Notes: generated from the letters alone by a model not told the origin. Counted from the stretch's first letter, positions 43,900 through 52,889 are shown. The stretch is 58,303 nt of DNA from Aeromicrobium sp. (GCA_025964895.1 JAOPXY010000024.1:1-58303), one strand, 5' to 3'. Numbers and translations are program-made.

Positions 43900-44085
43900 G
43901 TGGCCGTTCCGAAGAGGAAGATGTCGCGCAGCAACACGCGTCACCGTCGTTCGCAGTGGAAGACCACCGCAACGGCGATCGTCGACTGCGCCAACCCTGC
44001 CTGTGACTCCAAGGTGCAGCCGCACCACGCGTGCACCAAGTGCGGACAGTACGGAGCTCGCGGCGAGCGTCGCCAGGTCCTCTGA
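43900..44085 (+). CDS. rpmF: 50S ribosomal protein L32
   Basis: A 61-residue ribosomal protein: [21 protein letters not shown] followed by a Cys4 zinc ribbon (CANPAC, CTKC). GTG start with AAGGAG ribosome site. Co-transcribed with DUF177 and followed by rnc with little or no spacing. Confidence 0.96.
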   Translation: MAVPKRKMSRSNTRHRRSQWKTTATAIVDCANPACDSKVQPHHACTKCGQYGARGERRQVL

Positions 44086-44789
44086 TCTCTCCCGCACCAG
44101 GCGCTGAGGCGCTGCGGGAGGTCCTCGGAGTCGAGGACCTCGACCCGCAGCTGCTTCAGCATGCCCTGACGCACCGCTCGTTCGCCTACGAGAACGGCGG
44201 GGTGCCGAACAACGAGCGCCTCGAGTTCCTGGGCGACTCCGTGCTGGGGCTCGTCGTCACCGACACGCTGTTCACCGGGCATCCCAATCTCCCCGAGGGG
44301 CAGCTGGCGAAGCTGCGGGCCGCCGTGGTGAGCGCCAAGGCGCTCGCCGAGGTCGCGCGCACGCTCGGCATCGGCGACCACGTGCGCCTCGGACGCGGTG
44401 AGGAGTCGACCGGCGGTCGCGACAAGGCCTCGATCCTGTCCGACACCGTCGAGGCGATCCTCGGCGCGATCTACGTGCAGTTCGGCATCGAACGCGCCGC
44501 TGCCGTCATCCACCGCGTCTTCGACCCTGTCATCGCGGTCGCCGCCGAGCTCGGCGCGGGGCTGGACTGGAAGACGTCCCTGCAGGAGATCTCCGCCAAC
44601 AACGGGCTGGGCGTCCCGCACTACGTGCTCGTGGGCACGGGACCCGACCACGACAAGAGCTTCACCGCCGAGGTCGTCGTCGGCGAGCGAACCTTCGAGG
44701 GCGGCCAGGGCCGGTCCAAGAAGGAGGCCGAGCAGATGGTCGCCGAGATCGCCTGGCGGGCCATCAGCACCGGCCCCGAGTCCTCCTAG
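44031..44789 (+). CDS. rnc: Ribonuclease III
   Basis: A double-strand RNA endonuclease for rRNA and mRNA processing. The catalytic motif is [28 protein letters not shown] supplies the second acidic cluster. The C-terminal dsRNA-binding domain runs from DWKTSLQE to the end. The start is unclear: no ATG, GTG or TTG lies between 44043 and the catalytic domain. GTG 44031 or 44040 (inside rpmF) gives 252 or 249 residues; a CTG at 44082 overlapping the rpmF stop gives 235. The start given here is the outermost. Confidence 0.9.
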   Translation: MHQVRTVRSSRRASPGPLISPAPGAEALREVLGVEDLDPQLLQHALTHRSFAYENGGVPNNERLEFLGDSVLGLVVTDTLFTGHPNLPEGQLAKLRAAVVSAKALAEVARTLGIGDHVRLGRGEESTGGRDKASILSDTVEAILGAIYVQFGIERAAAVIHRVFDPVIAVAAELGAGLDWKTSLQEISANNGLGVPHYVLVGTGPDHDKSFTAEVVVGERTFEGGQGRSKKEAEQMVAEIAWRAISTGPESS

Positions 44790-44812
44790 AATCGGCTGCT
44801 GAGAAACCCGCC

Positions 44813-45682
44813 GTGCCGGAGCTGCCGGAGGTCGAGGTCGTCCGCCTCGGCATCGCCGACCACGTCGTCGGCCACACGATCACCCGCGTCGTCGTCCACG
44901 ACGTCCGGTCGCTGCGCCGCCACCTCGCGGGCCCGGCCGACTTCGTCCACCGCGTCGAGGGGCGCACCGTCGTCGGTGCCGCCCGCCGCGGCAAGTACCT
45001 GTGGATGCAGGTCGGGGACTGGACGGAGGGGGAGGCGAGCGACGCCGTTCTGTGCCACCTGGGCATGAGCGGCCAGTTCCTCGTGTCCGAGGCCGACGCC
45101 CCGCCGCCGCGCCACCTGCGCGTCGCGCTGACCCTCGACGACGGCAGAGAGCTGCGGTTCGCCGACCAGCGCATCTTCGGCGGGATGTCGTTCAGCGAGG
45201 ATGGCGCCGAGCTGCCGCCCGAGATCGCGCACATCGCGCGCGACCCGCTCGACCCGTTGTTCGACCCCGCGGAGTTCGCGACCCGCATCCGCAAGCGGCA
45301 GACCGGTGTCAAGCGCGCGATCCTCGACCAGACGCTGATCTCCGGGGTCGGCAACATCTACGCCGACGAGGCCCTGTGGCGCGTCCCGCTGCACTACGCG
45401 CGCAACACCCGCCACCTGCGCGCCCGCGAGATCGAGTCCCTCCTCGGCCACGTCGGCGACGTCATGCGTGAGGCGCTGGCACAGGGCGGCACGTCGTTCG
45501 ACGCGCTCTACGTCAACGTCAACGGCAACAGCGGCTACTTCGACCGCTCGCTGCAGGCGTACGGTCAGGAGGGACGGCCGTGCGAGCGCTGCGGCACCCC
45601 GATCCGTCGCGACGCCTTCATGAACCGTTCCTCGTTCTGGTGCCCGCACTGCCAGCCGCGACCCCGCAACGGCAAGTTCTGA
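44813..45682 (+). CDS. mutM: Formamidopyrimidine-DNA glycosylase
   Basis: A 289-residue base-excision enzyme for oxidised purines. After the initiator it begins PELPEVE, with the N-terminal Pro nucleophile and adjacent Glu. The C-terminal zinc finger is CERCGTP...WCPHC, and the helix-two-turn-helix segment [18 protein letters not shown] is intact. GTG start. TAGAAT (44787-44792) overlaps the rnc stop codon and may be an extra promoter. It is followed by a palindromic repeat block. Confidence 0.95.
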   Translation: MPELPEVEVVRLGIADHVVGHTITRVVVHDVRSLRRHLAGPADFVHRVEGRTVVGAARRGKYLWMQVGDWTEGEASDAVLCHLGMSGQFLVSEADAPPPRHLRVALTLDDGRELRFADQRIFGGMSFSEDGAELPPEIAHIARDPLDPLFDPAEFATRIRKRQTGVKRAILDQTLISGVGNIYADEALWRVPLHYARNTRHLRAREIESLLGHVGDVMREALAQGGTSFDALYVNVNGNSGYFDRSLQAYGQEGRPCERCGTPIRRDAFMNRSSFWCPHCQPRPRNGKF

Positions 45683-45701
45683 TACCCCCGCTCGCCCCGG
45701 C

Positions 45702-45821
45702 GCGGTGAGTTCTCCACCGTTTGAGAGGGACGCGGTGAGTTCTCCACCGTTTGAGGACAGATGAGGCCTCAGACGGTGGAGGATCCACCGCGCCCACCTG
45801 AGACGGTGGAGGATTCACCGC
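45702..45821. repeat. Four 24-bp palindromic repeats arranged as two direct plus two inverted copies
   Basis: Copies A (45702-45725) and B (45732-45755) are identical and 30 bases apart; copies C (45768-45791) and D (45798-45821) are reversed, also 30 bases apart, and match A at about 20 of 24 positions. Each contains a near-palindrome, CGGTGAGTTCTCCACCG. The block is symmetrical about 45756-45767, so a long hairpin can form. It lies between mutM and dgt. The remaining ~50 bases before dgt hold only its promoter. Confidence 0.75.
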
Positions 45822-45871
45822 CCCCGGCGGTCGGGCGGGTCCCGTCCGACCCAGCCGGTAACCTTCGGCCC

Positions 45872-47092
45872 GTGACTTCATACGGCGACGAGGCGTGGGA
45901 GCGATTCGTCGACGAGCCGCCCAAACGCGCCGGACGGACGCCGTTCGAGCGCGATCGTGCCCGCGTCGTCCACTCCGCTGCGCTGCGCCGGCTCTCGGCC
46001 AAGACGCAGGTCATGGGCGCCGGCTTCGACGACTTCGTCCGCAATCGCCTGACCCACTCCCTCGAGGTCGCCCAAGTCGCCCGCGAGCTGGGCAAGTCGC
46101 TGGGGTGCGATCCCGACATCGTCGACTCCGCGGCCCTCGCCCACGACCTCGGGCACCCTCCGTTCGGGCACAACGGCGAGGTGGCGCTCGACGAGGCGGC
46201 GCAGGCATGTGGCGGCTTCGAGGGCAACGCCCAGACCCTGCGCATACTGAGCCGGCTGGAGTCCAAGGCCTTCGCGCCGGACGGCCGCAGCGTCGGTCTG
46301 AACCTCACTCGCGCGACGCTGTCGGCGTGCGTCAAGTACCCCTGGGCGCGCGGCGACGCCCCCACCGGCAAGTTCGGCGTGTACGCCGACGACCTCCCGG
46401 TCTTCGACTGGCTGCGGCACGAGGCCCCCGGACGCCGGCGGCCCATCGAGGCGCAGGTCATGGACCTGGCCGACGACATCGCGTACTCGGTGCACGACGT
46501 CGAGGACGGTGTGGTGGGCGGCTGGTTCGGGCTGCGCACCGGTGAGCTCGACACCGCCTCGATCCAAGCCGTCGCGCGCGACTGGTACGACGAGACGGCG
46601 ACCGACGACCGCCTCGACGCCGCCGTGGCCCGCCTTCAGGAGCTCGTCGAGTGGCCCACGACGTCGTTCGACGGACGTCGCGCCGAGCGCGCCGTGCTCA
46701 AAAGCCTGACCAGCGCGCTGATCGGCCGCTTCGCGAACGCCGCGGAGCGCGCCACGATCGAGGTGTGGGGCGGGGGACCGCTGACCCGGTTCGGCGCCGA
46801 TCTCGAGGTGCCCCTCGACACGCGCGACGAGATCACGGTGCTCAAGTCGATCGCGGCGCACTACGTCATGCGGGCCGACGACCGAGCGCAGCAGCTGAAC
46901 CGCCAGCGCGAGCTGCTCACGGCCCTCGTCGACCACCTCGACCGGTCGGACGGACGTGAGCTGGAGCCGGAGTTCGCAGAGGACTTCGAGGCGGCCGCCG
47001 ACGACGCCGCGCGACGCCGTGTCGTGATCGACCAGGTGGCCAGCCTGACCGACGTCTCGGCCCGTGCATGGGGCCTCCGGCTGCTCGGCTGA
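45872..47092 (+). CDS. dgt: Deoxyguanosinetriphosphate triphosphohydrolase-like protein
   Basis: A 406-residue HD-domain dNTPase. The metal site is visible as His in NRLTHSLEV and the HD pair in ALAHDLGHPPFGHNGE. It clears dGTP and other dNTPs. TAACCT lies 7 bases before the GTG at 45872, giving a leaderless start; the frame upstream runs into the repeat block and is ignored. It is followed 19 bases later by dnaG, a common actinobacterial pairing. Confidence 0.93.
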   Translation: MTSYGDEAWERFVDEPPKRAGRTPFERDRARVVHSAALRRLSAKTQVMGAGFDDFVRNRLTHSLEVAQVARELGKSLGCDPDIVDSAALAHDLGHPPFGHNGEVALDEAAQACGGFEGNAQTLRILSRLESKAFAPDGRSVGLNLTRATLSACVKYPWARGDAPTGKFGVYADDLPVFDWLRHEAPGRRRPIEAQVMDLADDIAYSVHDVEDGVVGGWFGLRTGELDTASIQAVARDWYDETATDDRLDAAVARLQELVEWPTTSFDGRRAERAVLKSLTSALIGRFANAAERATIEVWGGGPLTRFGADLEVPLDTRDEITVLKSIAAHYVMRADDRAQQLNRQRELLTALVDHLDRSDGRELEPEFAEDFEAAADDAARRRVVIDQVASLTDVSARAWGLRLLG

Positions 47093-47111
47093 GCGGACTA
47101 CCATTCACCTC

Positions 47112-49028
47112 ATGGCCGGGCGCATCAAGGACGAGGACATCCAGCTCGTCCGCGAACGCACCCGCATCGATGAGGTCATCGAGCAGTACGTCACGCTCAA
47201 GAACGCCGGCGGCGGCTCCCGCAAGGGCCTGTGCCCGTTCCACGACGAGAAGTCGCCCTCGTTCAACGTCCGCCCCTCGGTCGGCTCGTACCACTGCTTC
47301 GGCTGCGGCGTCGGCGGCGACGTTTTCAAGTTCGTCATGGAGATCGAGGGCCTGACGTTCGTCGAGACCGTCGAGCGGCTCGCCGCGAAGGGCGGCATCA
47401 CGCTGCGCTACGAGGACGGCGGCACGCCCGGGCCGCGCCGCGACCCCAATCAGCGCCCGCGCCTGCTCGCGGCGCATCGCGAGGCCGGCGAGTTCTACGC
47501 CGCGACCCTGCAGTCGTCGCCGGACGCGCAGGCCGGCCGTCAGTTCGTCAAGGACCGCGGCTTCGACCAGGTGGCGGCCGAGAAGTTCGGCATGGGCTTC
47601 GCACCCCGCGGCGGAGAGCAGCTCGTCGCCCACCTCAAGGGCAAGGGGTACACCGACGACGAGCTCGTGGTCGGCGGCCTTGCGTCGCGCGGCAACCGTG
47701 GCCTGTACGACCGGTTCCGCGGCCGCCTTCTGTGGCCGATCCGGGAGATGACCGGCGAGGTCATCGGCTTCGGCGCCCGCCGCATGTTCGACGACGACCG
47801 CGTCGAGGCCAAGTACCTCAACACCTCCGAGACGCCGATCTACAAGAAGAGCCAGGTGCTCTACGGGCTCGACCTCGCCCGGCGCTCGATCTCGTCGTCG
47901 GGGCAGGCGGTCGTCGTCGAGGGCTACACCGACGTCATGGCGTGCCACGAGGCCGGCGTGACGACCGCCGTCGCGACGTGCGGCACCGCGTTCGGCGAGG
48001 ACCACGCCCGCGTCATGCGCCGGCTCATGCTCGACGACCAGGCGTTCCACGGCGAGGTCATCTTCACGTTCGACGGCGACGAGGCCGGCCAGCGCGCAGC
48101 GATCAAGACGTTCAACGGCGACCAGCAGTTCGTCGCGCAGACCTACGTCGCGGTCGAGCCGCGCGGCATGGACCCGTGCGACCTGCGGCTCGCCGACGGT
48201 GACGCCGCGGTGCGCGAGCTCGTCGCGTCGCGCATCCCGCTGTACCGCTTCGTGCTCGACAACATGCTCGGCAAGTACGACCTGGACCGCGGCGACCAGC
48301 GGGTCGACGCGGTCCGCGAGGCGGTGGGCCTGGCGTCCGCGATCCGCGACCGCTCAAAGATCGACGCCCTGCTGCGCGAGATCGCCGGCCGGGTCGGCAC
48401 CGACGTCGACCAGGTGCGGTCCGAGCACCGGCGACGCGAGGCCATCGCGGCGAAGACGACGAAGACGACGACGAACGGCGCCCCCGCCGGCCAGCCGGGG
48501 CAGCAGCAGCCGCCCGTCGAGGCGCCGCTGCCGTCGCCCGCGGTGAACTTCGGGCTGCCGCAGTTCGCCGACGAGCGGGAGGCGCTGAAGGCGATCGTGC
48601 AGCACCCGCACCTCGCGTCGAAGCACGCCGACGACCTCGACGACAACGACTTCACGCACCCCATCTCCAAGGTGCTCTGGAAGCACATCGAGGCGATGCC
48701 GTGGCCCACCGGTCCCGACAGCAACTGGCTGCCGCAGCTCTCGGACACCGTCACCGACGACGACGCCAGGCGCATCCTGTCGATCGCGGCGGTCGAGCCG
48801 TTGCGCGCCCGCGAGGGCAACACGGGGGCCGTCGTCATGGCGGTCATCATCCGGCTGCAGCTGCTGACCCTGGGCCGCCGGGTCGCCGAGATCAAGTCCA
48901 AGCTCCAGCGCACCAACCCGATCGAGCAGGCCGACATCTACAACCGGATGTTCGGCGAGCTCATCGCGCTCGAGCAGCAGCTCCGCGACCTCCGTGACCG
49001 CTCGCTCGCGGGCGACGTCCCCAGCTGA
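47112..49028 (+). CDS. dnaG: DNA primase
   Basis: A 638-residue primase. The zinc-binding domain has C41, H44, C62 and C65 (CPFH...CFGC). The TOPRIM core contains VVEGYTDVMA and the acidic FTFDGDEAGQ motif. A Gly/Pro/Gln-rich linker (~residues 455-480) precedes the C-terminal helicase-binding domain. TACCAT is 7 bases from the ATG, so the message may be leaderless. Full length. Confidence 0.96.
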   Translation: MAGRIKDEDIQLVRERTRIDEVIEQYVTLKNAGGGSRKGLCPFHDEKSPSFNVRPSVGSYHCFGCGVGGDVFKFVMEIEGLTFVETVERLAAKGGITLRYEDGGTPGPRRDPNQRPRLLAAHREAGEFYAATLQSSPDAQAGRQFVKDRGFDQVAAEKFGMGFAPRGGEQLVAHLKGKGYTDDELVVGGLASRGNRGLYDRFRGRLLWPIREMTGEVIGFGARRMFDDDRVEAKYLNTSETPIYKKSQVLYGLDLARRSISSSGQAVVVEGYTDVMACHEAGVTTAVATCGTAFGEDHARVMRRLMLDDQAFHGEVIFTFDGDEAGQRAAIKTFNGDQQFVAQTYVAVEPRGMDPCDLRLADGDAAVRELVASRIPLYRFVLDNMLGKYDLDRGDQRVDAVREAVGLASAIRDRSKIDALLREIAGRVGTDVDQVRSEHRRREAIAAKTTKTTTNGAPAGQPGQQQPPVEAPLPSPAVNFGLPQFADEREALKAIVQHPHLASKHADDLDDNDFTHPISKVLWKHIEAMPWPTGPDSNWLPQLSDTVTDDDARRILSIAAVEPLRAREGNTGAVVMAVIIRLQLLTLGRRVAEIKSKLQRTNPIEQADIYNRMFGELIALEQQLRDLRDRSLAGDVPS

Positions 49029-49103
49029 CGGACGCCTTGCCCGTCGTCCACAGGCGCACGGACGACTGCTGCGCGCAGGGCCCGCGCCGCCGACGCTTGT
49101 TCG

Positions 49104-49700
49104 GTGGATCCCTTCGTCCGAGCCCTGCTCGCCCTGCCCGTCCTCGACCCAGCCGAGGAGCGCTGGCTCGCCCGACGCATGCGCACGGGGGACCGGGCGG
49201 CCAGGGACACCCTGATCACGTCCGGGCTGCGGGCGGTCGCCCTCCGGGCCCTGATGCTCGGCTTGCGGGGCGAGGATCTGCGCGACGCGGTGCAGTCGGG
49301 GACCGTCGGGCTCATCCGCGCCGTCGACCGGTTCGACCCCGACCAGGGAGCGCGACTCGCGACCTACGCCTGGCGGTGGATCGGGGCCGAGATGAGCCGG
49401 CCGGCCCGCACCGAGACGTCGCTCGACGACGCGGGGGAGCCCCGTGTCGAGGAGTGTCCAACCCTTGACCACGACCTGCTCGCGGGCCTGTCCGACATCG
49501 GCGGCGAGGTGCTCCGCCGACGCTTCGGACTGGGGTCCGAGCACGCGGTTCCCCTGCCGCGCCGGGTGGTCGGGGAGCAGCTCGGACTGACCGTCTCGCA
49601 GGTCCGGACGATCGAGGGCAAGGCGATGCGACAACTGCGTGAGGGACTTGCTAAAGTTGTCGACCGTGCTCCTCTTCAGGGAGGGGCCGATCCCCCATAG
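49104..49700 (+). CDS. Sigma-70-like protein with stop codon inside tRNA-Asn
   Basis: A 198-residue protein resembling a truncated group 3/4 sigma factor. The region 2 core is DLRDAVQSGTVGLIRAVDRFDPDQGARLATYAWRWIGAEM (partly quoted) and the region 4 helix-turn-helix is PRRVVGEQLGLTVSQVRTIEGKAMRQLREGL. Region 3 is very short. No region 1.1. The final codons and TAG stop (49691-49700) are also the first 10 bases of a tRNA gene, so the two features overlap. A GTG start; the promoter and ribosome site are weak. Whether it is an active sigma factor is not known. Confidence 0.75.
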   Translation: MDPFVRALLALPVLDPAEERWLARRMRTGDRAARDTLITSGLRAVALRALMLGLRGEDLRDAVQSGTVGLIRAVDRFDPDQGARLATYAWRWIGAEMSRPARTETSLDDAGEPRVEECPTLDHDLLAGLSDIGGEVLRRRFGLGSEHAVPLPRRVVGEQLGLTVSQVRTIEGKAMRQLREGLAKVVDRAPLQGGADPP

Positions 49701-49763
49701 CTCAATTGGCAGAGCATTCGACTGTTAATCGGAGGGTTCTTGGTTCGAGTCCAAGTGGGGGAG
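49691..49763 (+). tRNA. tRNA-Asn (anticodon GTT)
   Basis: Full cloverleaf: acceptor TCCCCCA pairs with TGGGGGA, D-stem GCTC/GAGC, anticodon stem TTCGA/TCGGA with loop CTGTTAA (GTT), T-stem CTTGG/CCAAG with loop TTCGAGT, discriminator G. CCA is not encoded. The first 10 bases are shared with the upstream sigma-like gene. Confidence 0.95.
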
Positions 49764-49770
49764 CAGTACC

Positions 49771-49799
49771 GAAACGGCGCCGGATCTCGGCGCCGTTTC
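49771..49799 (+). terminator. Terminator after tRNA-Asn
   Basis: A perfect 11-bp stem, GAAACGGCGCC (49771-49781) with GGCGCCGTTTC (49789-49799), with a 7-base loop, starts 7 bases after the tRNA. Confidence 0.8.
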
Positions 49800-49867
49800 G
49801 TCGTTGCGGCGGCGCAGCGTACGGTGAGGTGACGTCCAGCCGGCCGTCATGTTCATCGGGGCAAGCT

Positions 49868-50560
49868 GTGCCAGAGTCACCGGACCAAGCGTTTGCGCGA
49901 CTCGCGATCGAGCTGAGCGAGGCGGTCACCGTCGCGCAGAGCGCCCAGCAGATCGTCGACTTCGCAATGAAGACCGTCGGCAGCCAGTTCGCGGGGATCA
50001 CGATGCTCCGCGGACGAGGGGCGTTCGAGACCGTGGGTCCGTCGGCGCCGTCCGTCGTCGCTGCGGACAACCTGCAGTACCAGCTCAACGAAGGCCCGTC
50101 CGTCGACGCGGCCACGACCTCGCGACTGGTCCTGTCGCCCGATCTGGCCGATGACCGGCGGTGGCCGCGGTGGGGTCCGGCCGCCGTCGAGCTGGGCTTT
50201 CGCAGCATCCTGTCGGCCGAGCTGCACGCTGGCGGGCGCCGCATCGGCTCGATCAATCTGTATGGATCGGTCGAGCGCCAGTTCAGCCGCGACGACGTCG
50301 ACATCGCCGAGCTCTTCGCCAAGCACGCCGCCGCCGGACTCGCAGCCGTCAGCCTGCGCGAGGGGCTGCAGAACGCGCTCGACAGCCGGACGATCGTGGG
50401 CCAGGCGCAGGGGGTGCTCATGGAGCGGTTCAGCGTCGACGCCGACCGGGCCTTCTCGATCCTGAGGCGCTATTCGCAGGACGGCAACCGCAAGCTGGTC
50501 GAGGTCGCGCGCGATCTCGTCGAGTCCACTCAGCTTCCCGACGCGGCGCCCGTCGCCTGA
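49868..50560 (+). CDS. GAF-ANTAR domain protein (third in the window)
   Basis: A 230-residue protein with GAF at residues ~10-155 (GSQFAGITMLRGRGAFETV, GFRSILSAELHAGGRRIGSINLYG) and ANTAR at ~165-225 (ALDSRTIVGQAQGVLMERFSVDADRAFSILRR). The GTG at 49868, after the tRNA and its terminator, is preferred; a longer frame runs back through the tRNA and is not real. Compared with the pair at 4652-6058 it shares the fold but not close sequence. Single gene. Confidence 0.87.
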   Translation: MPESPDQAFARLAIELSEAVTVAQSAQQIVDFAMKTVGSQFAGITMLRGRGAFETVGPSAPSVVAADNLQYQLNEGPSVDAATTSRLVLSPDLADDRRWPRWGPAAVELGFRSILSAELHAGGRRIGSINLYGSVERQFSRDDVDIAELFAKHAAAGLAAVSLREGLQNALDSRTIVGQAQGVLMERFSVDADRAFSILRRYSQDGNRKLVEVARDLVESTQLPDAAPVA

Positions 50561-50625
50561 CGGGGTGCCCGGTCAGCCGCGGACGGCCGCCATCTCGCGC
50601 GCGTGCTGCGCCGGCCGATGTCCCG

Positions 50626-51366
50626 CTAGTCGCCCCACGACAGCGAGAAGACCTCGAACGGCGCCGCGTGGGTGACGCCGAGCCGCGAGCCGGTCGGCCG
50701 GGACATGCCCTCGAGCATCTCGGCGGGATCGAAGTTCTCCCAGCCCAGGCCCTCGATGTACGCGCGGTGGGCCTTCAGCGACTCGACGCCGCGGCCGAAG
50801 GTCGCGGTGGTGTCGACGCCATGGCGGGACGTCGGCGACCCCGCAGCCCACACCTGCCGGACGCCACCCCACGGTTCGACGCCGCCGACCAGCTGCTCGG
50901 GGAAGATCCAGCGGTTGCCCGCGTCGCCGGCGGCCTCCAGACTGGCCCGGCCGACGGCCATGTGATCGGGCTGGTTCGGCGCCGATCCGCCCCACGTCTC
51001 GCGAAAGTTGTTCGTGATGACGATCTCGGGACGGTGCCGGCGGATGACCTCGGCGATCGCCCGCCGCAGCGGCACCCCGTACTCGATGACGCCGTCGGCG
51101 AGCCCGAGGAAGTCGACGACGTGCACGCCGACGATCTCCGCCGACGCGATCTGCTCGGCCTCCCGCACCGTCCGGCACTCGTCGGGCGCGAGACCGTCGA
51201 TGCCCGCCTCGCCGCTGGTGACCATGCAGTACGTGACGTCCTTGCCCTGGCCCGTCCAGCGGGCGACGGCTGCCGCGGCGCCGAACTCCACGTCGTCGGG
51301 ATGCGCGACGACGACGAGCGCTCGCTCCCACGACTCGTCGACGGGCTCGAGGGGTGCAGGGTCCAT
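50626..51366 (-). CDS. PIG-L/LmbE family deacetylase
   Basis: A 246-residue zinc-dependent hydrolase. The metal motif AHPDDVEFG is followed by the later NQPDHMAVG His. Family members deacetylate GlcNAc-containing molecules (MshB in mycothiol synthesis, Mca, teicoplanin-type enzymes). It could be a mycothiol-conjugate enzyme, but neither mshB nor mca identity is certain. TAGCCT is 6 bases before the ATG, giving a leaderless start, directly next to a tRNA on the other strand. Confidence 0.85.
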   Translation of the reverse strand: MDPAPLEPVDESWERALVVVAHPDDVEFGAAAAVARWTGQGKDVTYCMVTSGEAGIDGLAPDECRTVREAEQIASAEIVGVHVVDFLGLADGVIEYGVPLRRAIAEVIRRHRPEIVITNNFRETWGGSAPNQPDHMAVGRASLEAAGDAGNRWIFPEQLVGGVEPWGGVRQVWAAGSPTSRHGVDTTATFGRGVESLKAHRAYIEGLGWENFDPAEMLEGMSRPTGSRLGVTHAAPFEVFSLSWGD

Positions 51367-51392
51367 GCCGTTAGGCTAGGCCCGCACTCCAC

Positions 51393-51466
51393 GGGGCGGT
51401 AGCTCAGCTGGTTAGAGCACGGGACTCATAATCCCTTGGTCGCGGGTTCGAGCCCCGCCCGCCCTA
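51393..51466 (+). tRNA. tRNA with CAT anticodon (Met elongator, or Ile2)
   Basis: Cloverleaf: acceptor GGGGCGG/CCGCCCT (G-U at the end), D-stem GCTC/GAGC, anticodon stem CGGGA/TCCCT with one mismatch at the outer pair and loop CTCATAA (CAT), T-stem GCGGG/CCCGC, loop TTCGAGC, discriminator A. Initiator tRNA is unlikely because the stem pattern differs. Elongator Met and lysidine-modified Ile2 cannot be told apart by eye. Confidence 0.9.
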
Positions 51467-51511
51467 CTCGTCCGACCTACGCGACACCGTATCCACCTCT
51501 ACGCTGGAGGC

Positions 51512-51940
51512 ATGCGCGACGCGGTGATCTTCGACATGGACGGCACTCTGTGCGACACCTCAGGCATCGTGCACCTGATCGAGGGCGACGAGAAGGACTT
51601 CCTCGCCTTCCACGCCGCCTCGGCCGCGTGCCCCGCGCGCGAGGACGTCGCTGTGGCCGCGCGAGAGCAGGCGGAGCAAGGCAGGGCCGTGCTCGTGGTG
51701 ACGTCGCGCGAGTTCATCTGGCGCGACCTAACGCTCGACTGGCTCGTGGCACAGGACGTCCCGTACGACGCGCTGTACATGCGCATCGTGGGCGACTTCC
51801 GCAAGGACGTCGTGGTCAAGACCGAGATCCTGCAGCAGATCTCCGACGACGGCTTCCGCGTGCTCGAGGCGTGGGAGGACGCGCCAGACGTCGTCGAGCT
51901 GTGGCGGGACAACGACGTCGAGGTCCACGTCGTCGCCTGA
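51512..51940 (+). CDS. HAD-superfamily phosphatase (polynucleotide-kinase 3'-phosphatase-like)
   Basis: A 142-residue single-domain HAD protein. The nucleophile motif is FDMDGTLCD (D8, D10), motif II is VLVVTSREFIWRDLT, and the acidic motif near the end is EDAPDVVELW. It resembles the phosphatase half of T4-type polynucleotide kinase/phosphatases, which are common in actinobacteria and their phages. TACGCT is 6 bases before the ATG. It lies just behind a tRNA gene. Confidence 0.75.
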   Translation: MRDAVIFDMDGTLCDTSGIVHLIEGDEKDFLAFHAASAACPAREDVAVAAREQAEQGRAVLVVTSREFIWRDLTLDWLVAQDVPYDALYMRIVGDFRKDVVVKTEILQQISDDGFRVLEAWEDAPDVVELWRDNDVEVHVVA

Positions 51941-51949
51941 CGACGTCGG

Positions 51950-52255
51950 CTAGAGCCCGAACAGCTCCCGGCGATCCACCGGGACCAGCTCGAGGAACTC
52001 GGGATGGTCGCGGATGACCTTCGGCACGAAGGGGCAGTAGGGCAGCACCGTGCCGCCGCGTGACGCGATCTCGGTCAGGGCGCCCGTGACGAGCTGCCCG
52101 CCGATGCCGCGACCCTCGAACTGGGAGTACACGCGGGTGTGGGGGAGCGCGTACTCGTCGCCGTCCCTGCGGTAGTCGACGTAGCCCGCGAGCTCGCCGT
52201 CCACCGTGATCTCGAAGCGCGAATCGGCTGCATTGTCCTGAACCGAGGTCGTCAT
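51950..52255 (-). CDS. Small GNAT-fold N-acetyltransferase (YjdJ-type)
   Basis: A 101-residue protein with the minimal GNAT fold: strands FEITVDGELAGYVDYRRDGDEY, acetyl-CoA loop YSQFEGRGIGGQLV, and GGTVLPYCPFVPKVIRDHPE, a conserved Cys-Pro segment of this subfamily. Substrates are unknown. GGAAGGAG precedes the ATG. Confidence 0.85.
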   Translation of the reverse strand: MTTSVQDNAADSRFEITVDGELAGYVDYRRDGDEYALPHTRVYSQFEGRGIGGQLVTGALTEIASRGGTVLPYCPFVPKVIRDHPEFLELVPVDRRELFGL

Positions 52256-52358
52256 CTGACACTCCTTCCGGTGAGATGTTGTCCGTGGGCCCTGCCGTAC
52301 GTCACAATGGTCCCAGGTGCTCCTAAGACGCTGGGGAAGGCGACACTAGGGAGGCACC

Positions 52359-52889
52359 ATGACTCAACCAAACAGAACGATGTCTTCGCCGACAACCCCG
52401 ACACGGGGAGTGCTCTTCGTGCACTCTTCCGTGTCTGCGCTGTGCCCGCACGTCGAGTGGGCGGTGGCAGGCGTGCTCGGCGGCACTCCCGACGTGAGCT
52501 GGGTTCCCCAGTCCGCCGAGCCCGGCACCTACCGGGCCGAGCTGTCGTGGCAGGCGCCCGCGGGCACCGCCGCGTCCCTGGCATCGGCGCTCCGCGGCTG
52601 GGAGCAGCTGCGCTTCGAGGTGACTGAGGAGCCGACCGCCACATCGGAAGGCGCCCGGTTCTCGTACACGCCGAGCCTGGGCATCTTTCACGCCATGACC
52701 GGCCTGCACGGCGACGTGCTGATCCCCGAGGACCGCATCAAGGCGTTCCGGGTCAAGGCGCACCTCGGCGAGGTCGACATCGAGACGGCGCTGGACGGCC
52801 TGCTGGGCGTCGCCTGGGATGCGGAGCTGGAGCCCTTCCGGCACGCCGGCGACGGCGCCCCCGTGCGGTGGTTGCACCAGGTGATCTGA
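52359..52889 (+). CDS. DUF3145 family protein
   Basis: A 176-residue actinobacteria-specific protein with the family segments TRGVLFVHSSVSALCPHVEWAVAGVLG and SLGIFHAMTGLHGDVLIPEDRIKAF (partly quoted). Elsewhere it is often beside fatty-acid synthesis genes (fabD-fabH-acpP-fabF). Here it is near an acyl-carrier-like gene and aceE, which fits that theme. GGGAGG before the ATG supports the start. Function unknown. Confidence 0.82.
   Translation: MTQPNRTMSSPTTPTRGVLFVHSSVSALCPHVEWAVAGVLGGTPDVSWVPQSAEPGTYRAELSWQAPAGTAASLASALRGWEQLRFEVTEEPTATSEGARFSYTPSLGIFHAMTGLHGDVLIPEDRIKAFRVKAHLGEVDIETALDGLLGVAWDAELEPFRHAGDGAPVRWLHQVI

Noticed and set aside
45702-45821. 24-bp repeats with regular spacing that could suggest CRISPR
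   Set aside because: Six-base spacers, opposite orientations and no cas genes.
49691-51940. Possible integrated element between two tRNA genes
   Set aside because: No integrase, no direct repeats of tRNA 3' ends, and composition like the surroundings. The HAD protein alone is not enough.
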